Shown here: positions 54,810-64,000 of the stretch, one piece after another | Layout: each line of letters opens with the position of its first letter | Position numbering within the stretch: position 1 is the stretch's first letter | NCBI RefSeq assembly: GCF_027474845.2 | Contig: NZ_CP107031.2 | Span: 3,800,852 to 3,864,851, forward strand | From: Maribacter aestuarii | Lineage (GTDB): Bacteria; Bacteroidota; Bacteroidia; Flavobacteriales; Flavobacteriaceae | Reading direction: 5' to 3' | Length of the DNA stretch: 64,000 bases | Translations under genes and position numbers: made by a program | The notes under the pieces: model-generated | The model's database searches: none | Told to the model about the DNA's origin: nothing | What the model saw: only the letters and a program-made list of their open reading frames with translations

Positions 54810-56046
54810 GGGTCGTCACTTTTTTAACGAGTTTGCCTACGGTTAAGCCCTGCCCCACTATGGAGAAAACCACCACTACGTAGGTTATCACCAGGAATAA
54901 ATCGCGATGCATTTCTTGGGTCAGCCCCAAGGCCAAGGCAATGGAGATACCCCCACGTAGTCCACCCCAGGTCATGACCAAGTTCGTCTTGGGGACAAAG
55001 TCCAGTTTTTCTTCAAAGAACTTAATCGGCAACAAAAGTGAGAGGTAACGGCAGGCCAGCACCACGGGAATGGTAATCAGACCAGCGATGACGTAATCGG
55101 TTTCAAAAGAAATGACCAACATTTCCATACCGATCAGTACAAACAATAGCGTATTCAGTAAAATATCAATCAATTCCCAAAACTTGTCCACATAGTTTTC
55201 GGTGATTTTGGACATGGCCGAATTACGCACTTTGTCATTACCTACCATCAATCCTGCAGTCACCATGGCCAAAGGCGCGGAAAGGTGGAATTTTTGCGCT
55301 ACCACGGTCCCCATCATCACGGCGGCCAAGGTAATGATGACCTCAATATCATAATCGTCTATCGAGCGCATTAAGCGGTAGGTGACCCATCCTATGAACA
55401 GCCCGAAAAAAATACCACCAATCACCTCTACCCCAAAAAGTTCTAAAATAGCCAAGGGTTCAATATCCCCGGTGCCAGAGGAGGCCAATTGAAAAATGGT
55501 CAAAAACACCACGACCCCAACCCCATCGTTGAACAGGGACTCGCCCACAATCTTGGTCTCCAGCTTCTTAGGTGCGCCTGCCTGTTTTAAGATTCCCAAA
55601 ACGGCAATGGGATCTGTAGGTGAAATTAAGGCCCCGAACAACAAGCAGTAAATGAAATTCACCTCCATTTGCAGTAATTGTAACAGGTAATACATGAGCG
55701 TCCCTACCAGAAAGGTCGATACCAAAACCCCAAGGGTAGAGAATACCAAAATAGGCCAACGTTGTACTTTTAACTGTTCAAAGTTGGTGTGTAGCGCTCC
55801 TGCAAAGAGGAGAAAACTCAACATGATATCTAGCAGCACGGTCTTAAAGTCGATTTGACTTATAATATACCTTTCGGCATTTAACAGCGTATCATCAAAA
55901 TAACTAATCCCGAAAACCGCCAGGGTAAACACGATGGTAATCAACATTAGCCCAATGGTGTTGGGCAATTTTAAAAAGCGTACATTGATATAGCCAAATA
56001 TGGCGGATATAAACACTAGTATTGCTGCAATAATAAAGTAATCCAT
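54799..56046 (-). CDS. Na+/H+ (cation:proton) antiporter, CPA1/NhaP family
   Basis: A 415-residue inner membrane protein with 11-13 hydrophobic helices. The conserved ion-binding motif reads [20 protein letters not shown], followed by [21 protein letters not shown], both typical of the CPA1 family. It should exchange Na+ or K+ for protons, important in a marine organism. It lies downstream of ligA on the same strand after 180 bp with the duplicated ligA tail, and upstream of the small hypothetical gene, with which it overlaps. Confidence 0.9.
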   Translation of the reverse strand: MDYFIIAAILVFISAIFGYINVRFLKLPNTIGLMLITIVFTLAVFGISYFDDTLLNAERYIISQIDFKTVLLDIMLSFLLFAGALHTNFEQLKVQRWPILVFSTLGVLVSTFLVGTLMYYLLQLLQMEVNFIYCLLFGALISPTDPIAVLGILKQAGAPKKLETKIVGESLFNDGVGVVVFLTIFQLASSGTGDIEPLAILELFGVEVIGGIFFGLFIGWVTYRLMRSIDDYDIEVIITLAAVMMGTVVAQKFHLSAPLAMVTAGLMVGNDKVRNSAMSKITENYVDKFWELIDILLNTLLFVLIGMEMLVISFETDYVIAGLITIPVVLACRYLSLLLPIKFFEEKLDFVPKTNLVMTWGGLRGGISIALALGLTQEMHRDLFLVITYVVVVFSIVGQGLTVGKLVKKVTTHAA

Positions 56047-56135
56047 GTTTTTATTTTAATAGCACTACGATCTGAATAAAGGCTTTACCCTAATTGAACA
56101 TCTTTGCAAAAATTATTTATAATATGGCTTGGCCA

Positions 56136-56171
56136 CTAAATCATATTCAAGAATTCCTGTTCCGTAATTAT
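56136..56171 (-). repeat. Duplicate of the ligA 3' end
   Basis: Minus-strand codons read [11 protein letters not shown] and a stop, against [11 protein letters not shown] and a stop at the true ligA end (56227 onward). The copies are 91 bp apart. A fragment of the X repeat lies between them. Confidence 0.7.
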
Positions 56172-56184
56172 TAGGTCAAAAGGT

Positions 56185-56201
56185 CTTCGACTCCGCTCAG
56201 G
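56185..56201 (-). repeat. Fragment of repeat X
   Basis: Minus-strand CCTGAGCGGAGTCGAAG matches the X core CCTGAGCGGAGCCGAAG with one mismatch. No other part of X is visible here. Confidence 0.5.
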
Positions 56202-56226
56202 CCGCCATATTAATTTTTCTATTCAT

Positions 56227-58798
<2,572 letters not shown>

Positions 58799-58802
<4 letters not shown>

Positions 58803-59662
58803 ACTTTAATTGCCTTTATCATCCGGTCATTTCCGAAAACATCCTTTCGCAACTCGATATTCCTAAAAGTATAATTTTCGAGTAAATCTACCATCTCTTT
58901 TCCCAAATATTGATTTATTTCCAGGTATAAACTTCCTCCCTCAGTCAATCGATTCTGCGCAAATTCGGCAATTGCCTTATAAAATACCAAGGGGTCTTTA
59001 TCCGGAACAAAGAGGGCCTCGTTCGGTTCATAGTCAACAACATTAAGGCTCATTTTTTCCTTTTCCAACTCTTTGACATACGGAGGATTAGAAATAATTA
59101 TATCATATTTTTGTTTAATACTAGAACTGGATATCCCTTTCAAGATATCTCCCTCAAAAAAATTAACTTCAATTCCGTTCAACAGGGCATTGGAACGTGC
59201 TATGGTTAAAGCTTTACTTGAGATGTCCAAACCGGCCACCTGAGCGTTTTCGAGGTTCTTCGCCAAAACAATTGGAATACAACCACTACCCGTTCCTATG
59301 TCCAGGATATTTATATTTTGCAGGTTTGTCTCTTGATAATCTTCCATAATCCAACGCACTAAATCTTCAGTTTCCGGTCTTGGAATTAATACATCCGGAC
59401 CAACGTTGAACTTCAATTCCATAAAATAAGTATGACCAATAATATGCTGTATAGGCTTTTGGAGCTTAAGCTGACTTAGTGCAGCAAATAAGGGATTTTC
59501 ATCTTCCTTAGAAACGACCAAATTGGGTTGGATGGCTAAAATAAATCGTTCAAGACCTAAATAATGCTCAATGAGAAGGTAAAAAAAACTGGATACCTCG
59601 TCAGCTCCATAAAGCTCATCCAATTCATGATGGAAAATCTTCTTTATTTCGGCTAGTAGCAC
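58799..59662 (-). CDS. prmC: Release factor glutamine methyltransferase
   Basis: PrmC methylates the Gln of the GGQ motif in peptide release factors. The 287 residues have an N-terminal helical domain, the SAM motif ILDIGTGSGCIPIVLA near residue 120 and the catalytic ISNPPYVKELE. VLIPRPETEDLVRW is characteristic. The start is GTG at 59662, 2 bp after the GNAT stop. The LOG start overlaps its stop (ATGA), so all are one operon. Confidence 0.95.
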
Positions 59663-59664
59663 AG

Positions 59665-60150
59665 TTATATGGTTTTAAGCATCCAAACGGGACAAGAGTA
59701 ATGGCCGGTATTTCCCATCGGGGCATCAATATATTCAAAACCCGCTTTTTTGTACAACTCTTGGGCATCGGTCATATAGGGCATGGTTTCCAAATAGCAC
59801 TTTTCAAACCCGTATTCCCTTGCGCGCTGTAAACAGGTGTTGATCATTTGCTTTCCCAAGCCTCTACCCCTGGCCTCTTCCAAAAAATACATCTTCTGTA
59901 ATTCACAGACGTTCCCCTCATAATTTTCCAACTGTGCGACCCCGGCGCAGCCAATGATTTTACCGTTCTCCTCTACTACGAAGTAAGTCGCCTTGGGAAC
60001 GTCATAATTCTCGAACATACTATCCAAAGCCGTATCCGCATATGCCGTACCTACTTTTGGAACGCCCAGGTCCTCCAGAACCTTGCGTACAACTTTTGCA
60101 ACTTTGACATTGTCGTCTTTACGTATTTCCCTAATTCTTGCCCTTTCCAT
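59665..60150 (-). CDS. GNAT family N-acetyltransferase
   Basis: The 161-residue protein has the GNAT core IIGCAGVAQLENYEGNVCELQKMYFLEEARGRGLGKQMINTCLQRA with the acetyl-CoA loop EARGRGLGK, and ends with YLETMPYMTDAQELYKKAGFEYID. It is unlike the other GNAT in this window. The substrate is unknown. It is first in the operon GNAT-prmC-LOG-ligA. Confidence 0.88.
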   Translation of the reverse strand: MERARIREIRKDDNVKVAKVVRKVLEDLGVPKVGTAYADTALDSMFENYDVPKATYFVVEENGKIIGCAGVAQLENYEGNVCELQKMYFLEEARGRGLGKQMINTCLQRAREYGFEKCYLETMPYMTDAQELYKKAGFEYIDAPMGNTGHYSCPVWMLKTI

Positions 60151-60178
60151 CCTAAAATTTAAATAGCTTTTAAAGTAC

Positions 60179-60243
60179 TATTTTTGACGGGTGAAGATAC
60201 ATGAATTGACAGTACCTGTAAAACTAGATTTACAATAAATTTG
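60179..60243 (+). promoter_or_regulatory. Two -7-type boxes before ribD
   Basis: TATTTTTG at 60179-60186 and TAAATTTG at 60236-60243 both match TAnnTTTG exactly. The first gives a leader of about 60 nt, the second about 6 nt. No FMN riboswitch fits in this short leader. Confidence 0.4.
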
Positions 60244-60252
60244 GCATTTTCA

Positions 60253-61332
60253 ATGAATAACGGCCCTACGTTAAAAGTCCATATCCTTGATGAAATTTTC
60301 ATGCAGCGGTGTATTCAAATCGCCAAAAACGGTTTGGGCACCACAGCTCCAAATCCTATGGTCGGTGCCGTTATTGTTCATGAAAAAGTGATTATTGGCG
60401 AAGGATATACCAGTCCGTATGGGGGTAATCATGCAGAAGTGAACGCGATTAATTCAGTCATCGATAAAACCTTATTACCAAAGGCCACGCTTTACGTGAC
60501 GCTAGAGCCTTGCTCCCATTTTGGAAAAACCCCTCCTTGTGTGGATTTGATTATAAAACACGGTATAAATAGGGTTGTTATTGGCGTCAAGGACCCTCAC
60601 GACAAAGTAGCGGGCAAGGGCATTGAACAACTTAAAAATTTCGGGTGCGAGGTAGTGGTAGGTGTGCTGGAACAAGCATGTGCAGAGCATCACAAACGCT
60701 TTCTGACCTATCACACTAAAAAACGTCCTTATATTATCTTGAAATGGGCCGAAACGAACGATGGCTTCATCGCACCTACAAAGGAAATGCGTCATAAAAA
60801 CCCCGAACCCTATTGGATAACCGGAACATTATCCAGGCAGTTGGTGCATAAATGGCGTAATGAGGAGCAGGCCATCCTTGTAGGAACACAAACCGTTATT
60901 GATGATAATCCTAAACTTGATGTTCGGCAATGGACGGGAAAATCGCCAATCCGTATCGTATTGGATAGCAATCTAAAGATTCCTGCAAGCGCGCATGTAC
61001 TCAACGGAGCCCATCGTACTATTGTCATGACTTCTGTTACGGACAAAAGCCTATACCAGCAGCATGTAGAATACCATGTCCTCGACCCAAAAACCGATAC
61101 CACCGAAGGCATTTGTTCCGCACTGTACGAGTTGAACATTCAAAGCCTTATAATTGAAGGAGGCGCAAAAACGCTACAAAGCTTTATAGATGCTAACAAA
61201 TGGGATGAGGTAAGGATTTTTAAGGGCTCCACAAATTTTGAGAAAGGTATAGCCGCGCCCCGAATAAAAGGGACTTTGGTTACTACTACACAACTTAGGG
61301 AGGACTCATTAACACTATTGAAAAATGATTAA
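60253..61332 (+). CDS. ribD: Bifunctional riboflavin deaminase/reductase RibD
   Basis: RibD deaminates and then reduces the pyrimidine intermediate of riboflavin synthesis. The 359 residues have the deaminase domain with zinc ligands in NHAEVNAI and PCSHFGKTPPC (about 50-80), with the N-terminal MQRCIQIAKNGLGTTAPNPMVGAVIV. The reductase domain follows from about residue 145 (KWRNEEQAILVGTQTVIDDNPKL). The ATG at 60253 is chosen over TTG at 60241. It overlaps the HAD gene by 8 bp. Confidence 0.94.
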   Translation: MNNGPTLKVHILDEIFMQRCIQIAKNGLGTTAPNPMVGAVIVHEKVIIGEGYTSPYGGNHAEVNAINSVIDKTLLPKATLYVTLEPCSHFGKTPPCVDLIIKHGINRVVIGVKDPHDKVAGKGIEQLKNFGCEVVVGVLEQACAEHHKRFLTYHTKKRPYIILKWAETNDGFIAPTKEMRHKNPEPYWITGTLSRQLVHKWRNEEQAILVGTQTVIDDNPKLDVRQWTGKSPIRIVLDSNLKIPASAHVLNGAHRTIVMTSVTDKSLYQQHVEYHVLDPKTDTTEGICSALYELNIQSLIIEGGAKTLQSFIDANKWDEVRIFKGSTNFEKGIAAPRIKGTLVTTTQLREDSLTLLKND

Positions 61333-61927
61333 GAACATCATATTCGATTTCGGAGACATCTTTATAAACCTGGATAAAGAAGCCACTTTTCGGGAAATGA
61401 TGAAGTTTGGATTAACCGAACCCACCCCGGAATTACTAACGCTGGCGAAGGAGTACGAGACTGGTGCAATAAGGTCCAAGGCGTTCCTCGATTCCTTAAA
61501 CCGTATTTTTCCAAAAGCTACTCCGCAAGAACTTACCGAAGCATGGAATGCCATTCTACTAGACTTCCCCGAGTATAGACTCCGATTTATTGAGGAATTC
61601 CATCGAGAAGCGAACTATAGACTCTTATTGCTTAGCAACACCAACGCTATACATATTAACCACGTGATGGAGTCCATGGGTAAGAAAAACTATGAACGAT
61701 TCAAGGCCTGTTTTGAGCAGTTTTACTTATCCCATGAGATAAATTTAAGAAAGCCCAACACAGAAATATACAAGTTCGTCCTCAACGTAAATGAGCTAAA
61801 TGCTGATGAAACCCTTTTTATAGACGATACTCTAGAAAATATTGAAGGTGCAAGAGAATTGGGTATACATGGTTGGCACCTGCAAGTGGGAGTGGAAGAT
61901 ATAACCGATTTAAAAAATAGACTTTAA
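61325..61927 (+). CDS. HAD-family hydrolase (YihX-like)
   Basis: The 200-residue protein has the nucleophile Asp in IIFDFGDIFINL near residue 7; the second Asp of the classical DxD is replaced by Gly, as in the YihX-type group. Other motifs are LLLSNTNAIH (motif II) and the KPNTEIYKFVL lysine with ETLFIDDTLENIEGA (motif IV). It is likely a phosphatase for a sugar phosphate; the substrate is unknown. It may cooperate with the flavin pathway, since the dephosphorylation step after RibD is done by HAD phosphatases, but this is inference. Confidence 0.85.
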   Translation: MIKNIIFDFGDIFINLDKEATFREMMKFGLTEPTPELLTLAKEYETGAIRSKAFLDSLNRIFPKATPQELTEAWNAILLDFPEYRLRFIEEFHREANYRLLLLSNTNAIHINHVMESMGKKNYERFKACFEQFYLSHEINLRKPNTEIYKFVLNVNELNADETLFIDDTLENIEGARELGIHGWHLQVGVEDITDLKNRL

Positions 61928-62791
61928 ATGCTGTATCTCGCTTTAAGCATACTTTTCTCCAGTCTCATTTTCGTGATTTTTAAGTTGTATATAAGGTTTA
62001 ATGTGGAAACCCCTTATGCCATTATTACCAATTACGTGGTAGCCTGTGCAGTGGGGTTGGTGGCCTATACGGGAAGCTTTGATTTTGTGGAAATTACACA
62101 AAAGAGTTGGTTCTTGGGTGCTTTGGCATTAGGTGTCTTGTTCATTTTGATATTCAACATAATGGCGTTGACTTCCCAAAGATTGGGCGTTTCCGTGGCT
62201 TCGGTTGCCACTAAAATGTCTTTTGTGGTACCGGCCGTAGTGGGTATATTTCTTTATAAGGAAGAACTGGGACCCTTGAAAGTTTTGGGAATCCTTATCG
62301 CTATTATGGCGGTGTACCTATCGTCCATTAAAAAGACGGCATTACCGTTTAAACTAAGTCTTCTGTTTTTACCCTTTTTAGTCTTTCTAGGTTCTGGAAT
62401 CATAGATACGTCTATCAAGTATTTTCAAGAACTGCACTTGAAAGATGGTGAACTTCCTTTGTTTTCAGCTACTGTTTTCTTTGCCGCGGGTATTAGCGGC
62501 TTTGTTTTCATGGGCTTCAAAGCGATTAAGCAAAGAGTCCGCTTTAATATTATTAATGTAATCGGGGGAATTGCATTGGGTGTTCCCAATTATTTCTCCA
62601 TTTATTTTCTCGTGAAGGCACTAGAATATGATGGGCTCAACAGCGCATCTATCTTTACCATAAACAATGTCGCGATTGTTTTGCTCTCCACACTTTTCGG
62701 GATTATATTTTTCAAGGAGCGGCTCAGTTTAAAAAACTGGTCGGGCATTGGGTTGGCCATTCTAAGTATACTATTAGTCTCAATCACATAG
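61928..62791 (+). CDS. EamA/DMT-superfamily transporter
   Basis: The 287-residue membrane protein has about ten hydrophobic helices in two EamA halves, each ending in the family pattern (VGIFLYKEELGPLKVLGILIAIMAVYLSS and LFGIIFFKERLSLKNWSGIGLAILSILLVS). It starts immediately after the HAD stop. The substrate is unknown; members export amino acids, nucleotide sugars or other small metabolites. Confidence 0.88.
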   Translation: MLYLALSILFSSLIFVIFKLYIRFNVETPYAIITNYVVACAVGLVAYTGSFDFVEITQKSWFLGALALGVLFILIFNIMALTSQRLGVSVASVATKMSFVVPAVVGIFLYKEELGPLKVLGILIAIMAVYLSSIKKTALPFKLSLLFLPFLVFLGSGIIDTSIKYFQELHLKDGELPLFSATVFFAAGISGFVFMGFKAIKQRVRFNIINVIGGIALGVPNYFSIYFLVKALEYDGLNSASIFTINNVAIVLLSTLFGIIFFKERLSLKNWSGIGLAILSILLVSIT

Positions 62792-62798
62792 CAAAATT

Positions 62799-63401
62799 TT
62801 GGAGGATAACTATCATACTATCAAAAAACCAACGGCGGCAGTCTTGCTGAAGGAGAGGAAAAGTAAATTTTATGGCCATGCCTTTCCCATTGAAAGCGAA
62901 ACAGATATAAATCCAATTTTAGAAACGATCCGCAGCCAATATCCAACGGCTAACCATCTTTGTTATGCATGGCAACTTGGTGTTGAACAGAAACGCTACC
63001 GTGTAAACGATGACGGGGAACCCAACAATTCGGCCGGAATGCCCATTTACGGTCAGCTTCAATCCTTTGACCTAACCAATGTCCTGGTGGTAGTAGTACG
63101 ATTTTTTGGAGGAACTAAATTAGGAGTGGGAGGACTTATTAGTGCTTACAAGGAAACTGCAAAATTAACTTTGGAACAGGCAACAATCGTAGAAAAATTT
63201 TTAGAAGAGCAGCTTGTGCTAAAATGTGAGTATCCGGAAATGAACGTGGTCATGAGAATGCTTGACAAATATCAGATGAATCTGATTAAGCAAGAATTGG
63301 CTGAAAGTTGTCAGTTTTTAGTGTCGGTCCGAAAAAGTGAAGTACATAAGCTCAAAAAAAGTCTAAAGCCTTATCATAAGATTCAAGTGGAAATTAAGTA
63401 A
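62799..63401 (+). CDS. IMPACT/YigZ family protein
   Basis: The 200-residue protein has the YigZ motifs KERKSKFYGHAFPIESETD, HLCYAWQLG, RVNDDGEPNNSAGMPIYGQL and VVRFFGGTKLGVGGLISAYKE. The family's role is unclear, perhaps in translation control. The start seems to be TTG at 62799, since no upstream ATG fits. The 3' end overlaps the convergent thioesterase by 8 bp. Confidence 0.9.
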   Translation: MEDNYHTIKKPTAAVLLKERKSKFYGHAFPIESETDINPILETIRSQYPTANHLCYAWQLGVEQKRYRVNDDGEPNNSAGMPIYGQLQSFDLTNVLVVVVRFFGGTKLGVGGLISAYKETAKLTLEQATIVEKFLEEQLVLKCEYPEMNVVMRMLDKYQMNLIKQELAESCQFLVSVRKSEVHKLKKSLKPYHKIQVEIK

Positions 63402-63795
63402 AATCCAATTTATCGAGAATATATTCTGGGCATTTTATAGGCCTTTTCCTATTAATGTCAATAAAAGCAAGTATCGTGTTTGCTTCGGCAATAATATCTC
63501 CTGTTTCATTAGTGATTAGATATTCAAATTCTATTCGTACGGACGGCTTTTTTTTCAGCATGGTTTTGACCGTAATTATATCATCGTACAACGCTGGTTT
63601 TAAGTATTTAACGGATAGTGAAATTACCGGGAGCATAATTCCGTTTTCTTCCATATCCCTATAAGATACGCCTAAGGAGCGCAACCATTCAACCCTGCCC
63701 ATTTCAAGAAATTGGGCATAGTTGCCATGATAGACCACGCCCATCTGATCCGTTTCCCCATATCTTACACGAAAAGAAATTTCGTTTATCATCAT
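63394..63795 (-). CDS. Acyl-CoA thioesterase, YbgC type
   Basis: The 133-residue hotdog thioesterase has FRVRYGETDQMGVVYHGNYAQFLEMGRVEWLRSLG, the catalytic Asp motif of YbgC-like enzymes, which cleave short acyl-CoA or acyl-ACP. In Flavobacteriia this gene commonly sits beside dnaA on the other strand. The 205 bp after its start hold no gene. Confidence 0.88.
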   Translation of the reverse strand: MMINEISFRVRYGETDQMGVVYHGNYAQFLEMGRVEWLRSLGVSYRDMEENGIMLPVISLSVKYLKPALYDDIITVKTMLKKKPSVRIEFEYLITNETGDIIAEANTILAFIDINRKRPIKCPEYILDKLDFT

Positions 63796-64000
63796 TTGTT
63801 TTAAGGTAAAAAGTATATATTTAAAAGCTCCCTTTGTAGACCAACGAACATGAGGAAAAAAAGGGTAAATTCAATAGAGATTCATTTTTTTTTAGCTTTT
63901 TTGTTCACATATTTGTCTACCCTAAAATTATGTAACCGACCTATTGCGATTTGTTATTTTTTGCTTAATCACTAACCACTAAACGAGAGCCAATTTTATT
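63796..64000. other. Gene-free end of the window
   Basis: No reading frame of note lies here. TTGTTCACA at 63901-63909 is one base off a DnaA box (TTWTNCACA). The stretch may be the upstream region of dnaA, judged from the neighbouring thioesterase, but the next gene is outside the window. Confidence 0.3.

Noticed and set aside
60179..60252. FMN riboswitch before ribD
   Set aside because: The leader is too short and lacks the conserved RFN helices.
63901..63909. TTGTTCACA as a replication origin DnaA box
   Set aside because: A single near-match is not enough to call an origin.

Overview
The window comes from a member of the Bacteroidota, almost certainly a marine Flavobacteriaceae of the Zobellia/Maribacter/Arenibacter kind. 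The evidence is the gene content: type IX secretion components (a PorP/SprF protein and PorD), a BamD lipoprotein, the Bacteroidota-type RNA polymerase omega subunit, a bacillithiol-linked YtxJ, many lipoproteins with short signal peptides, and promoters of the TAnnTTTG type with almost no Shine-Dalgarno signal. The genus cannot be fixed from sequence alone. Most of the window is ordinary chromosome.

Layout. 0-7 kb: lipoprotein, ABC-F ATPase, thioredoxin-fold lipoprotein, SDR oxidoreductase, the SRP RNA gene (minus strand), glutaminyl cyclase and a thioesterase. 7-13.5 kb: a signalling block with a beta-helix lipoprotein, an orphan LytTR regulator whose receiver lacks the phospho-acceptor Asp, a 58-residue secreted CxxC peptide, a TPR histidine kinase with its NarL-like regulator, and an unknown 217-residue protein. 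The orphan regulator and the unknown protein share a conserved upstream motif. 13.4-24.5 kb: glyA, ytxJ, clpB, a TetR regulator with a probable operator, a PorP/SprF-SPOR fusion, phosphatase, smpB and pcm. 24.6-32 kb: a nine-gene plus-strand operon (oxidoreductase, hydroxyacyl-CoA dehydrogenase, DUF1015, YggS, DnaQ/GIY-YIG nuclease, ion channel, miaA, gluconokinase). 32-44.5 kb: a long minus-strand block with a two-component system, coaE, YbbR, a glycosyltransferase, fabI, and the chain bamD-rpoZ-coaBC-porD-recN, then dapA. 44.5-50.2 kb: a 5'-nucleotidase split over two genes, an acetyltransferase, a class C beta-lactamase-like hydrolase and an amidohydrolase. 50.2-54.5 kb: an accessory island. 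54.5-64 kb: antiporter, ligA, LOG, prmC, ribD, HAD, EamA, IMPACT and thioesterase genes, stopping in a gene-free stretch where dnaA may follow.

The accessory island is the least ordinary part. It holds three copies of a roughly 170 bp nested palindromic element and up to four copies of a second repeat, interleaved around an ECF sigma factor/membrane protein pair. Beside them lies an AT-rich 515-residue protein with a P-loop ATPase at the N-terminus and a TIR domain at the C-terminus, preceded by a perfect 9+9 palindrome. It is a good candidate for a single-gene anti-phage system.

Two conserved genes (miaA and porD) are interrupted in the reading frame at homopolymer runs. This may reflect sequencing error or real mutation. 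The tail of ligA is duplicated 91 bp downstream, with a fragment of the palindromic element between the copies. The ABC-F protein has one intact and one degenerate ATP site. Family names are given from motif recognition; no database search was possible.
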